From: CAVWXT01 sp963759115
GTDB lineage: Bacteria; Planctomycetota; Planctomycetia; Pirellulales; Thermoguttaceae
DNA length: 64,000 nucleotides
Reading direction: 5' to 3'
Assembly (NCBI GenBank): GCA_963759115.1
Contig: CAVWXT010000001.1
Location: forward strand, 558,001 to 622,000
Of this stretch, positions 49,401 to 59,740 are shown in pieces. The notes beneath the pieces are model-generated. The model did not search any database. It was not told the origin of the DNA and saw only the letters and a list, made by a program, of their open reading frames with translations. Position 1 is the first letter of the stretch; the number at the start of each line of letters is the position of its first letter. The translations under genes and the position numbers were made by a program.

Positions 49401-49495
49401 TCGGGCTGTATTGCGGCCTGGCGATCGTCTCGGCGGCTTTGCCGGAGCGCGGCCTGCCGGATCGGCTCGCTGGAACCTGGCCCGTGCCGCGGTAG
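46415..49495 (+). CDS. Ser/Thr kinase with RDD and pseudokinase-like regions, frameshifted
   Basis: A membrane kinase of about 1,025 residues. It opens with a zinc ribbon (CAECGAELADDARGLCPRC), followed by the kinase domain (LGRGGMGVVYEAEE, VALKVL, LHRDIKPGNC, DFG, GTPAFCSPEQ; residues about 60-330). An RDD-type membrane domain follows (about 342-490). A degenerate second kinase-like segment begins VGPYHVLETLETNADGQWLS near residue 525, and a second membrane/RDD region ends the protein (FVGRDGKRASRWGVFRR). The frame breaks twice: at 48252-48302, exactly where an R1 palindrome lies, and near 48730. If real, the first break would leave a kinase without its C-terminal membrane part. Confidence 0.8.
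48252..48300. repeat. R1 palindromic repeat inside the kinase gene
   Basis: The arm GGGGACAGTCCCATTTTCG at 48256-48274 pairs with the arm CGAAAATCGGGACAGTCCCC at 48281-48300 across a 6-bp loop, with one mismatch and one gap. The reading frame of the kinase changes across this element. Confidence 0.8.
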
Positions 49496-49686
49496 TCACG
49501 ATATGAACGCGGGAAGAAAGGCACACAACGCGCGGAGATAACGTCTTAGCATAACATTCGTGCCCGCTTGAGTTTCCGTTACGCCGAACATAGGCTACTT
49601 GATTGACTTGTGTGCCGCCTAATATAACCATAAGAACACCAACCGATGAGAGCTGGTCCTTACCTTTTCATTCAGGAGGTTCGATC

Positions 49687-51568
49687 ATGTTGCGAATGCT
49701 GAAGTATCCAACGCTTGTCCTGGCCGTGTGCCTGCTCGCGGTGCCCCTGGCGCGAGCTGATGGCGACAAGAAAGAGAACAAGGACAACGGCAAGGCGGTC
49801 GTCGCCGTCTTCGCGTTCGACGGGCCCATCCTGGAGAAACCGCGCGGCGAGGAGTTTCCGCTCTTCTCGCCCATCGCCCGGCCGTCGCTGAAGGACGTTG
49901 TCGAACGGATGAAGAAGGCCAAGGACGACAAAAACGTCAAGGCCGTCGTGCTGTTGTTGGACGAGGTCGAGCTCGGCTTGGCGCAGATCGAGGAGCTTCG
50001 CGAGGCGCTGGCGGGGATCAAGGCGGCGGGCAAGGACGTGTACGCCCACGTCGACGCCGTATTGACGACGCGGTCGCTGGCGCTGGTGGCCGGGGCCGCC
50101 CGGATCAGCGGCCACTCCCACCACGATCATCATGATTACTGGCTTCAACGCCGAGTCGCCCTACGTGCGGGGCCTGCTGGACACGATCGGAGTGAAGCCG
50201 GACTTTTTGACCTGCGGGGCGTACAAGAGCGCCGCAGAGATGTTCATGCGCAAGGGCCCGAGCCCCGAGGCGGCCCAAATGACGAACTGGCTCCTCGACA
50301 GCCTCTACGAAAGCTATCAGCAGATGGTGGCCCAGGGGCGCGGCGTGAAGCCCGAGCGGGTGCGCCAGTGGATCGACGGCGCGGTATACACGCCGGAGCA
50401 GGCCGTGCAACAGGGGATCATCGACGGCGTCCAGCACCGCCAGGACTTCGAGGCCGAGCTGCGCAAGAAGTTCGGCGAAGACGTGAAGTTCGACAGAAAG
50501 TACGGCAAGAAGAAGCAGGGCGAGGAAATTGATCTCTCGTCGCCCTTCGGGCTGTTGCAGTTCTGGATGAAATTGCTGGAGGGGGGAAAGAAGAAGGCGG
50601 CGGGCAAGGACGTGATCGGGATCGTATACGTCGAGGGCGCGATCATGCCGGGCAAGCCCGATCCCAACCCGTTCGGCACCGACTCTGGGGCCTATAGCAC
50701 GCCCCTCCGCAAGGCACTGGACAAGATCGCCGACGACAAAGACGTCAAGGCGCTGGTGCTGCGGGTCAACTCGCCCGGCGGGTCGGCCGTGGCCAGCGAG
50801 ATCATTCTCAACGCCACGACGCGGGTCAAGGCCAAGAAGCCCCTGGTGGTCTCGATGGGCGGCGTGGCCGGCAGCGGCGGGTACTACGTCTCGATGGGCG
50901 CCGATACGATCTTCGCCGACGCCATGACGATCACCGCCTCGATCGGCGTGGTCGGCGGCAAGCTCGCCACGACCGACATGTGGAACAAGGTCGGCATCAC
51001 CTGGGACAGCACCCGCCGCGGCGCCAACGCCGGGTTGCTCAGTTCCGACGCCGTGTTCTCCGAAGCGGAACGCACGAAGATGCAGGGCTGGATGAACGAC
51101 ATCTACGGCGTGTTCAAGGGGCACGTTGTCGCGGCCCGCGGCGACAAACTCAAGAAGCCGATCGACGAACTGGCCGCCGGACGCGTGTTCACCGGCCAGC
51201 AGGCCGTGGATCGCGGCCTGGTCGACAAGATCGGCACGTTGGACGACGCCATCCGGCACGTCGCCGAGAAGGCCAATCTCAAGGATTACGAGGTCCGGGT
51301 GTACCCCGAGCCGAAGAACTTCATGGAGGTCCTTCTCGATGAACTGTCGGACGGCGATCGCGACTCCAACCACCTCGCGCTGCCGGCGTCCGGGCTCATC
51401 TCAGCCCACACGTCCTCGATCCTCGACCTGGCTCTGCCGTATCTGAAAGGGCTGGATCGCCAGAGGCTGGAGACGGTCAAGGCGGCCCTGTGGCGGCTCG
51501 ACCTGCTCCAACAAGAGCGCGCGGCGCTGACGATGCCGGAGATCAGCATCGGCGATGCAAGTCGTTAG
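49687..51568 (+). CDS. sppA: Signal peptide peptidase SppA, 67K-like, frameshifted
   Basis: A serine protease of family S49 with two tandem domains that degrades leftover signal peptides. A leader (LVLAVCLLAVPLARA) directs it to the membrane or periplasm. The N-terminal domain carries the catalytic Lys in FLTCGAYKSAAEMF. The C-terminal domain carries the Ser in GGVAGSGGYYVSMG, followed by TITASIGVVGGK. The frame breaks near 50112 by what looks like one extra G; removing it gives RISATPTTIIMITGFN, which fits the family. GGAGG stands 7 bp before the ATG at 49687. Length about 627 residues. Confidence 0.88.
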
Positions 51569-51672
51569 TGAAGCCTGACGGCCGACTTGTTCGACCCGAA
51601 CGCCGTCACGGATTCAGGGCATAAGCCCCGACGGGACGCCGCACTAGCAGTCCGACGCATTTTAAGTGATGC

Positions 51673-51742
51673 GTTGGGTGCCACTGCTGGCTTGTCCAGC
51701 AGTGCCAGAAGCACGGTTGGACAAGCCAACCGTGGCACCCGA
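51673..51742. repeat. R3 palindromic repeat, second copy
   Basis: GTTGGGTGCCACTGCTGGCT at 51673-51692 and GGTTGGACAAGCCAACCGTG leading to GCACCCGAC at 51742 form the mirrored ends. The centre contains the internal mirrored pair TGTCCA/TGGACA. It lies between the convergent sppA and sulfite reductase genes and could serve as a terminator for both. Confidence 0.65.
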
Positions 51743-51763
51743 CAAATGAGGTGCGTCGGACTA

Positions 51764-53465
51764 CTACGGGCGGGCAGTGATGTCGACGCGCAGGCAATAG
51801 TCGCCGAACCCTTCGCCCGGCAATCGCTCGCCGGCGAATCGTGTCAACACGGGCACGAGCGTGGCGGCAATCTCGCCGAGGGGAACGAAATCCTTGTAGA
51901 GTCGCCCCAAGCGGTCGCCCAAGAGCCGCCCGCCCAGATAGATAGCGTACGCGCCGGGCCGCCTGCCCACCAGGCCGCACGTCGGCCAGACACGGGCGGG
52001 CGCAACCGTTCGAGCAACCCGTCATCCGCACCGAAAACACCTCGCCGGCGAGTTGCAGCCGCTGCAATTCGGTTTCGAGCGCATCGATCACCCCGGGCAG
52101 GGCCCGCTCGCTTTCCGTAAGGGCTAAAGGGCAGGTCGGCAAGGCCACGCAGGCCATCGACCATCGCCGCACGTTCGAGACCGCCTCGCTCAACGGCACG
52201 CCGTGCCGCCGCAATACCTCCTCGACCGCGGCTCGGTGTTCGCCGGCCAGGTCGGTCAACAACACGTTCTGCTGCGGCGTAAGGCAAACGCCGGGCCGCC
52301 AGGTCTGGCAAATCTCGCGGAGCGCGGTCTTCAGACGCAGCCCCTCGCGGTCGCAGATCCGGCCGTTCTCCACGCTGAGTCCGTAGAACCAACGGCCGTC
52401 GCCCTGGTCGTGCCAGCCGAGATGGTCATCCACGTTCCAGACGTTTTCCGGCCGCGGCGGCGCCAGCGGCGAGCCGTAGGATGCTTCCACTTCCGTCCGG
52501 AACTTTTCCAATCTCCAGTCGGCGATGAGATACTTCAGCCGCGCTTGTTTCCGATCGCTGCGATTGCCGGAATCGCGGAATACGCGGACGATCGCTGTGG
52601 CCACCTCGACGACCTGCTCGGGCGCGACGAACGCGAAGGGCTGCGCCAGCGCCATGAACGTCTTGCTGTTGCCGGGCGTCGAGCCCAGTCCGCCGCCCAC
52701 CAGCAGGTTGTAGCCCACCACGTTGAAGTTCTCGCAGATGGCCAACAGACCCAGGTCCTGGCTGTGAAGGTCGACGCAGTTGTCGCCGGCCAAGCCGATG
52801 CCCATCTTGAACTTGCGGGGCAGATAGGCTTCGCCGTAGAGCGGCTCCTCGCTGGCGATCGTTTCGTGGCCGCGTGACTGGACTGCCGCCGGCGCGGGAC
52901 CGCACAGCCAAATCTCCTCGTACGCCCGGCTGCGCGGCGCGAATTGCGCGGTAAGCTGCTCGGCCATCTGCTGCATCTGCTCGTGGACGGTATCCTGCCG
53001 GTGCGGCGCGGGGCAGCACATGACGTTGCGGGCAACATCGCCGCAGGCGCCGAACGTGGTCAGTCCTACCGCGTTAATCCGCCGCAGGGCTTCCCCGACA
53101 TTCGCCTTCCGCACGCCGTGAATCTGAAGGTCCTGCCGCGTGGTGACGCGCAGCGTGGCGCTACCCAACTCGTCGCACAGATCGAGGTGGGCCAAGAACT
53201 GGCGGCTGTCGAGTCGCCCGCCGGGTATTTTGGTGCGTACCAACAGCGTGGTGGATGCCGCGTGCCGCTCCGCTGGCGTCTTGCCCGCTTTGCGAAGATC
53301 GCGGTCCTGTTGTTGGTACATCCCGTGGTGCTTCACCAGGTCGGCGGTGTCCTTGCTGAATGGCTCATCGGCCACGGCCAGTTCGGCCGCGATGTTGCCG
53401 CGAAGACCACGGCTTTCGACCTTGAGGGTTTCGATCGGGCTGGGGTGTGGAGTCTGCTGGTCCAT
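51764..53465 (-). CDS. cysI: Sulfite reductase hemoprotein subunit, frameshifted
   Basis: Siroheme/4Fe-4S enzyme reducing sulfite to sulfide with six electrons. The substrate-binding region shows RVTTRQDLQIHGV near residue 110. The cluster motif is visible as FGACGDVARNVMCCPA with DFG-like neighbours, and the second pair as TGCSNGCARPC near residue 495. The frame breaks near 51978 (one extra base) and resumes as GRRPGAYAIYLGGRLLGDRL to the stop at 51764, restoring the family C-terminus; total about 567 residues. NADPH- and ferredoxin-dependent forms cannot be told apart here, and no flavoprotein subunit is near. It completes the assimilation begun by the sulfate importer 30 kb away. Confidence 0.87.
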
Positions 53466-53601
53466 GATGGTTTACGGCGGCCGGTGGTGTTGACAGGTCG
53501 GCCGAACGTGATACATTATTATGCTTATTGCAATACTTATATTACTGACTCTTTCTAATTCGGTCAAGCGGCGAGATTGTGAGTCCTTGCAAAGAAACCG
53601 C

Positions 53602-53674
53602 TGTAGGAGGCGACTCCAGTCGCCGATTGTGCGACGAAACGCTGAAAATTCGGCGACTGGAGCCGCCTCCTACA
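53602..53674. repeat. R2 palindromic repeat, copy 2
   Basis: TGTAGGAGGCGACTCCAGTC at 53602-53621 is mirrored by GGCGACTGGAGCCGCCTCCT and ACA ending at 53674. This copy is complete and uninterrupted and serves as reference for the copy at 57950 that carries an intron. Confidence 0.8.
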
Positions 53675-53748
53675 AGAAAATCACAAGCTCGATCGCTGGC
53701 AACCGGTCGCGCGACTGATAGAATGGGCCTTTTCTCGGAGGGACTCTC

Positions 53749-54624
<876 letters not shown>

Positions 54625-54646
54625 CCGAGCGAAGCAACATGATCCT

Positions 54647-54871
54647 TTAGCGGCCCTCGCGAATCAATCGCACGCTGCTGGAGAACCTCCGACCGGCCAA
54701 ACGACGCTGCCAGCGGTCAAACATCGCCGCGATGTGCTGGCTGCCGGCTCCGGCCGCTTGTTCCACGAGCAGCTTTACCTCCCTTTGCAGCGATCGGCCG
54801 TGCCGCTTCGCGCGAATCTTCAACTGCCGGATTGTTTCGGGCTTCAATCCGCGGATCAGAATATCAGGCAT
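54647..54871 (-). CDS. FitA-like ribbon-helix-helix antitoxin, orphan
   Basis: A 74-residue protein starting MPDILIRGLKPETIRQLKIR, followed by AKRHGRSLQREVKLL, the pattern of FitA/VapB-type Arc-fold antitoxins that bind DNA as dimers and neutralise PIN-domain toxins. No PIN-domain gene follows: the next base pairs downstream belong to the end of folD. It may be a solitary regulator or the remainder of a decayed pair. The ATG at 54871 is chosen over one 9 bp upstream because it gives the usual family start. Confidence 0.7.
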   Translation of the reverse strand: MPDILIRGLKPETIRQLKIRAKRHGRSLQREVKLLVEQAAGAGSQHIAAMFDRWQRRLAGRRFSSSVRLIREGR

Positions 54872-55199
54872 GACGAACACTCCTTCGGCAGTGGTCGACC
54901 GATGTAATGCAATGATAGCGCTATGCTATCCATTCGGTCAATGACGCCCGGGGATCAATTGCCCGCTCCGGCTCAAGAACGGGTTTGCGGTGATGGCGGA
55001 GATGATTTGAGATAGGAACCCATATCTGTTCCCTCCATGAAATTGGGGCACTTTATCCAGCCACCAGTCTGGGAGAAACAGGCATTTTGAGAAACCCCAA
55101 TCTCCTCAGAACCCAGCTACCGAACTGTTACCCGCAACTGAATCAAGTCTACGCAAGCTGCCTTGACCAACCGTAGGCGGCCGAGTAACATGTTGGGGT
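54872..55199. other. Intergenic, upstream of the riboswitch
   Basis: About 330 bases with no coding signal. The promoter of the riboswitch transcript should lie toward the right end; I did not find a convincing -35/-10 pair. Confidence 0.4.
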
Positions 55200-55256
55200 C
55201 AAGGGGATGGAGTCCCCCGCACAAGTGCCCGGAACCGGGCTGATGACTCCTGCCGC
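55200..55256 (+). ncRNA. Fluoride riboswitch aptamer (crcB motif)
   Basis: The sequence CAAGGGGATGGAGTCCCCCG (55200-55219), ACAAGTGCCCGGAACCGGGC (55221-55240), TGATGACTCCTGCC (55241-55254) follows the fluoride riboswitch plan: a GGGGATGGAGTCCCC first stem-loop, a GCCC-GGAA-GGGC hairpin, and a TGATGACTCCT segment that makes a pseudoknot with GGAGT. A terminator follows directly, and a cation/proton antiporter is downstream. Known fluoride riboswitches control fluoride exporters and also some antiporters. Confidence 0.85.
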
Positions 55257-55259
55257 GAT

Positions 55260-55321
55260 GCCTTGTCGGCAGGGGTGAGAATCTTGCGCCCGCAAGCCCT
55301 GCCGACAGGCGGGGTTTTTTG
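55260..55321 (+). terminator. Intrinsic terminator of the fluoride riboswitch
   Basis: GCCTTGTCGGCAGGG (55260-55274) pairs with CCCTGCCGACAGGC (55297-55310), followed by GGGG and six T at 55315-55320. It starts directly after the aptamer. Fluoride binding should prevent its formation and allow transcription of the antiporter. Confidence 0.8.
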
Positions 55322-55367
55322 TTGGCAGGTGCCGGTTCGCGGTCGGCTCGCCAAGCGAGGGACTTCG

Positions 55368-56600
55368 ATGGAACAGACCTACGCGATTGCCGCCGTTTGG
55401 CTTGCTCTTGCCGTGCTCTCGACCATGCTCGCAAGCCATTTGCGGATTTCTATGGCCCTGGTCGAAATCTGCGTTGGGATGGTCGCTGCTTTTGCCGCCG
55501 ATTACTTTCTCTACCCCAACGCCCTTGGTGCGAACCTCGACTGGCTGCGGTTTATGGCGTCGGTGGGTGCGGTTCTCCTGACCTTCTTGGCAGGAGCGGA
55601 ACTTGACCCGGCAGCAATGAAAGCGAAGTTCAAAGAAGTGACCGTTGTTGGGTTGTTCGGTTTCTTCGTGCCGTTCTTGGGCTGTGCAGCGTTGGCCAGG
55701 TTCGTGCTCGGATGGAATGGTCCGGCAAGTTGGCTGGCGGGCATAGCCCTGTCGACCACGTCAATGGCTGTTGTTTACGCCGTCATGCTCGAAATGGGTT
55801 TCAACAAGACCGAGTTCGGAAAGGGGATTCTCGGGGCGTGTTTTGTCAATGACGTGGGCACCGTGATTGCCTTGGGGCTGATGTTTGCCCCGTTCACCTA
55901 CCGGACAGCAATTTTTGCGGGAGTATCCATTGTTCTCGTTGCGCTACTGCCGACCATCACCTCACGCTTGATCACCTCGTACGGCAACCGCACTGCCGCC
56001 ATTAGGACCAAGTGGATTCTTCTCGTGTTGTGCGGGCTGGGTGCGCTGGCGCTCTGGTCGGGGAGCGAAGCCGTATTGCCCGCCTACATCGCCGGCATGG
56101 TACTTGCCAAAACCATCAGCCGTGACCACTTCTACGTCCGTCGCTTGCGAACGCTGACTATTGGCTTCCTGACGCCGTTCTATTTTATTCGGGCTGGTTC
56201 ACTCGTGTCGCTTCCGGCGTTAGCGTCTGCTCCGTTCGTGTTCCTGGCGCTGTTCTCCGCGAAAACGGCTTCTAAGGTGTTCGGCCTTTTCCCCGTTGTC
56301 GGCATGTTCCGGGAAGACGGCAAGGAAAGGTGGTACTACACGCTGCTAATGTCTACGGGGCTGACCTTTGGCACCATCTCAGCCCTCTACGGGCTAACGC
56401 ATCAGATTGTGACCCAGGAACAGTATTCGTTTTTGGTAGCCGCAGTCCTTGCCAGCGCCGTGATTCCAACAATGATTGCCAACGCTGCATTTCTTCCGAG
56501 TCACCTCTTACCCGGCATTCAGATGGTCGATGACGAAGTCCCACAACTGGAAGCCATTTCGGCTGGTCCGGACTTCGCCAACGGACTTGCGGACGAATGA
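55368..56600 (+). CDS. CPA2-type sodium/proton antiporter under fluoride riboswitch control
   Basis: A 410-residue membrane protein with about 12 hydrophobic segments, of the monovalent cation:proton antiporter-2 family. Recognisable parts are the FLAGAELDPAAMK segment near residue 82, STTSMAVVYAVMLEMGFNKT near residue 132 and FVNDVGTVIALGL near residue 160, the latter with the conserved Asp of the ion site. The start at 55368 lies 47 bp beyond a terminator controlled by a fluoride riboswitch. Its induction by fluoride suggests a role in restoring ion or proton balance, or direct fluoride/proton exchange. No crcB or CLC-F exporter gene is nearby, so this may be the main responder of the locus. 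Confidence 0.9.
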   Translation: MEQTYAIAAVWLALAVLSTMLASHLRISMALVEICVGMVAAFAADYFLYPNALGANLDWLRFMASVGAVLLTFLAGAELDPAAMKAKFKEVTVVGLFGFFVPFLGCAALARFVLGWNGPASWLAGIALSTTSMAVVYAVMLEMGFNKTEFGKGILGACFVNDVGTVIALGLMFAPFTYRTAIFAGVSIVLVALLPTITSRLITSYGNRTAAIRTKWILLVLCGLGALALWSGSEAVLPAYIAGMVLAKTISRDHFYVRRLRTLTIGFLTPFYFIRAGSLVSLPALASAPFVFLALFSAKTASKVFGLFPVVGMFREDGKERWYYTLLMSTGLTFGTISALYGLTHQIVTQEQYSFLVAAVLASAVIPTMIANAAFLPSHLLPGIQMVDDEVPQLEAISAGPDFANGLADE

Positions 56601-56753
56601 CGGTGCAAGCAAAACGACCATAGCCGCAACCCAAGCAACCGACCACGGGGCAACGTTGCTGCCGCCCCCTGGGCACGACGAATCCGCTCTTCCTCGCTTC
56701 GATTCTCCGAGGCGCCCCCGCCGGTCACGGCTTTATGGGGCCTCTGTTGGGGT

Positions 56754-56825
56754 GGCAGTCTCTGATGGGGTGGCAGTTGAACTGCCACCCCAACTTCGGG
56801 CGCGACCGCCGCTCGCAGCTTTATG
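56754..56825. repeat. R4 palindromic repeat, intergenic copy
   Basis: GGGGTGGCAGTT, a central G, and AACTGCCACCCC at 56767-56791 form a perfect palindrome, followed by CGGGCGCGACCGCCGCTCGC. The same palindrome with the same tail lies inside coaX at 58960-59019. Confidence 0.8.
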
Positions 56826-57866
56826 GCGCCCCTGACACGTCGATCACCACCTTGATCACCCCGTCGCGATAGCCGGCCACCAACTCGAACGTCTCGCCGA
56901 TTCTCGCCAAGGGAAAGCGATGGGTCAACAGCGGGCGGGGATCGATCCGGCCTTCGGCGATCATCTGAATGACCGCCGCCGTGCAGTCGCGCTGGCGGCG
57001 GACGTTCTTGAAGGTCAGTTCCTTCCGCCGCATCTGGTGGCTGTCGAAACTCACTTGTTCCGTGGGCGGAATGCCCACCAGCACGAGCGTGCCGCCGGGC
57101 GCGAGCAGTTCCTGTCCTTGATCAATGCACCGCGGGTCGCCGGAGCACTCGAATACGAGGTCCAATCCGCACGGCTGCTCGCGGAGAATCGCAGCCGAGG
57201 TATTGCTCCGCGCCGCGTTGCCGATCCAATCGGCGCCGCAGTGCCGGGCGACTTCGAGACGCGGCGGCAGCAGATCGGTCACGTAGACGCGGCACGAAGC
57301 GAGGGCCTTGGCGCAAAGCAACACGCTCAACCCGATGGGCCCCGCGCCAGGATGGCGATGCGCTCCGCGGGAGCGACGCCGCCCAGCCGCACGGCGTGCA
57401 GGCCGATCGCCAGCGGCTCCACGAGCGCGGCCTCGTCGAGCGTCATGCTGGCGGGGATGGGCAGGCAGTTTTCGGCGGGTACGACGCGATACTCGGCCAC
57501 GGCGCCCGGGGCCTCGCCCGGACAGCCCATGAACTGAATGTGGCGGCAGGTGTTCGGCCGCCCGGCCCGGCACTGATCGCAGGTGCCGCAGGCCATGGCC
57601 GGATCGACCGCCACGCGATGGCCGGGCTGCAGGCCGTCGACCTCGGCGCCCACTTCGACCACGGTGCCGGCGCACTCGTGGCCCAGGGTGGCGGGGTAGG
57701 TGAGGACCTGCCGGCCGATCCGCCCGTTCGAGTAGTAGTGAACGTCGGAGCCGCAGACGCCCACGCGATCGATCCGCAGCAGCACGTGGTCGGGCTCGTT
57801 GAGCGTTGGCTGCGGCAGATCGACGATTTCCAGTTTTTTCGGACCGACGAAATGGGCGACTTTCAT
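56821..57866 (-). CDS. Zinc-dependent alcohol/sorbitol dehydrogenase, frameshifted
   Basis: A medium-chain dehydrogenase of about 348 residues, nearest to the L-iditol/sorbitol or threonine dehydrogenase group. Catalytic zinc ligands lie in VGVCGSDVHYY and TLGHECAG. The structural zinc site is complete in CGTCDQCRAGRPNTC. The cofactor domain follows a frame break near 57345, where one G is missing; repaired, it reads ILGAGPIGLSVLL, the expected glycine motif. VYVTDLLPPRLEVARHCGAD suggests NAD specificity by its Asp. The protein ends ...VIKVVIDVSGAP at 56821. Substrate unknown. Confidence 0.85.
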
Positions 57867-57874
57867 GATATCCT

Positions 57875-57905
57875 CCCTCTCCCTTTGGGAGAGGGCTGGG
57901 GTGAG
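57875..57905. repeat. R5 palindromic repeat, intergenic copy
   Basis: CCCTCTCCC-TTT-GGGAGAGGG at 57875-57895 with the flank CTGGGGTGAGGG. It lies 8 bp upstream of the dehydrogenase start, so it may influence translation or transcription of that gene. It is the intergenic counterpart of the copy in mutL. Confidence 0.7.
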
Positions 57906-57949
57906 GGCGGGTTGTAGTTCATTTCGCTTGCCATACGCAAGAACCGGGT

Positions 57950-58028
57950 TGTAGGAGGCGACTCCCGTCGCCGCTTCGCACGATCAAACATTGCATCGCC
58001 CCCGATCGGCGACTGGAGTCGCCTCCTA
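57950..58028. repeat. R2 palindromic repeat, copy 3, interrupted by a group II intron
   Basis: TGTAGGAGGCGACTCCCGTC at 57950-57969 has its partner GGCGACTGGAGTCGCCTCCTA ending at 58028. The final CA of the expected CCTACA is found at 58815-58816, after the intron. The split is exact. Confidence 0.85.
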
Positions 58029-58814
58029 GTGCGCTTGTGAGTGTATCGAATCAGCAAGGTGCAAGTCCTTGTCGAAATTGGGTTTGAACTTCGTAACCGA
58101 AAGTAACTGCGTCCTCGTGAGAGGGGGTGGAGAGCAACTGAAGGTGAACGGCTGGTCCGCAGGATGACGAACTCGATTCGGCCGGTTGTCGTGGCGAGCC
58201 TGCTAGGAAAAGGCGAAGCCCAAGTGACGCTGTGGTCCTCGCAAGGGATGCGGTCGGCAGACCTCGCGGTAAGCTCCGGGGGGAAACCAAACCAAGCCCC
58301 AGAGGCGGCAACAGGTGGTTGGAGGCGGAACGGTCGGAAGGTTTGATACATGAAGCAAGGAGACCTGGGCGGGTACAAGGACGAAGTTCATTGTCCCTGA
58401 TAAGGATACGAAGAATCGACCGCCCAGGAGTCAGAGCGTCCATACGAGCGAGGAAGCGGGGCAATGCCCGTCGAGCAAAGGGACGCAGGAAAGGGGATGA
58501 AACATGACGCACGGCCAAAACCACACCGTACCGCGAGTGTCGGCAACGACTAGCCACGACGGACTGCGTCAGGCACACGTAACTTGGCTCAGATTGGCCG
58601 CACCGTCGATGTTGCATGTTGGTGGCCTTCCCGTGAAGGTCAGGGCCTTTCGCTTCTGCCGATCCCGAGAAGGAACCTTGTTTCCTTCCCGCGCTCGGTT
58701 CACCAATCCTCTACGAGGTAACACCACTAACCGGAGAGCCGGATGCGGGAAATCCGCCAGTCCGGTTCGGAGGGAGGGGAGGCCGGGAACTTAACCGGCC
58801 TTCCCTACCCCTAT
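58029..58814 (+). mobile_element. ORF-less group IIC intron
   Basis: It begins GTGCG at 58029 and ends CTAT at 58814 (786 bp). Its 5' ribozyme part matches the intron at 23.6-25.5 kb in many blocks (for example AACCGAAAGTAAC, CATTGTCCCTGATAAGGATA), as does its domain V (58735-58775, GAGCCGGATGCGGG ... CCGGTTCGGAGG). The reverse transcriptase is missing; only about 200 bp remain in domain IV, including a piece like the end of that gene (CCTCTACGAGGTAACACCA). It probably depends on the complete copy for mobility. Confidence 0.85.
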
Positions 58815-58828
58815 CAACGTCCGTTTCA

Positions 58829-59681
58829 TTACGCCCCGATAGCCGCTACGGCAATGCCCGCCAGCGTCAGGTGCGGCACGTGACGGGCGTCGGGGCCGAG
58901 CAACTCGGCCACGGCAGCCCCCTGCGCCGCCGGTGAGGAAAACTTGCGGCAACTCTTCGGTTGGGGTGGCAGTTGAACTGCCACCCCAACCACGGGCGCG
59001 ACCACCGGTCGCGGCTTTGTGCAGTTCTTCGATCAGTTGCCGGATCGCGCCCACGGTGCCCCAGAACAGCCCGGACTGCATGGCCGGCACGGTGGCCGTG
59101 CCCAGGGCCGGCGGCGGCGCGTCCAACTCAGCCGTATCCACCAGCGGCAGCAGATCGGTGAACTCGTGCATGGCCCGGGCCGCCATCTGAAGGCCCGGCA
59201 GGATGGCCCCGCCCAGAAAGGCCCCGTCGGCCGCAACCAGGTCGACGGTGATGGCCGTGCCCACGTCGACGATCACGGCGGGCCGGCGGGCGTCGCGGAG
59301 CCGGTTGACGGCCAGTGCGTCAACCAGCCGGTCGATGCCCACCATATCCGGCCGCGGGAGCCGCACTTCCAGTGGCAGATCGCCCGAAACCAGCAGCGTA
59401 ATACGGTCCGCCGGGCGATGCTCGTGCAGCCAGTCGATCAGCCGCGTCGTCGCCGGCCGATTCACGCTGGCGATCCACCAGGGCAAGTCCTTTTGAGCTT
59501 GGTCGGCCAGCCAGTATGCGATCCGGTCAAGTTCCGGCGCATCGCCCAGCAGCGGCAGCGTTCGCGCCGGTTCCGGCAGTCCCGCCGGGCACGCGGCCGC
59601 GAACAGTCCGAGCTTGATCCGGGCGTTGCCAATGTCGACAGCAATGAAAGCGGACGGCGAATCTGTCCCGAAAATTGTCAT
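58829..59681 (-). CDS. coaX: Type III pantothenate kinase with repeat insertion, frameshifted
   Basis: CoaX phosphorylates pantothenate, the first step of coenzyme A synthesis. The N-terminal phosphate-binding motif reads FIAVDIGNARIKLGLF, and the middle has VGIDRLVDALAVNRL and VIVDVGTAITVDLVAADGAF, both typical. GAILPGLQMAARAM follows. Near the C-terminus the protein contains RARGWGGSSTATPTEELP, encoded by an R4 palindrome inserted in frame between the helix EELHKA and the strand QVFLTGG. A frame break in a run of five G near 58920 hides the family C-terminus, which reads VAELLGPDARHVPHLTLAGI to a stop at 58829. Start ATG at 59681. Confidence 0.88.
58960..59019. repeat. R4 palindromic repeat inside coaX
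   Basis: The perfect palindrome of GGGGTGGCAGTT and its reverse complement around a single G at 58963-58987 is followed by ACGGGCGCGACCACCGGTCG. It is nearly identical to 56767-56820. In coaX it is translated as part of a surface loop. Confidence 0.8.
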
Positions 59682-59740
59682 GAACTTCAGAATGGTGCTC
59701 GTTGGCTTCTCAACCAGGACAGATCTCGCGAAATGGCAGA

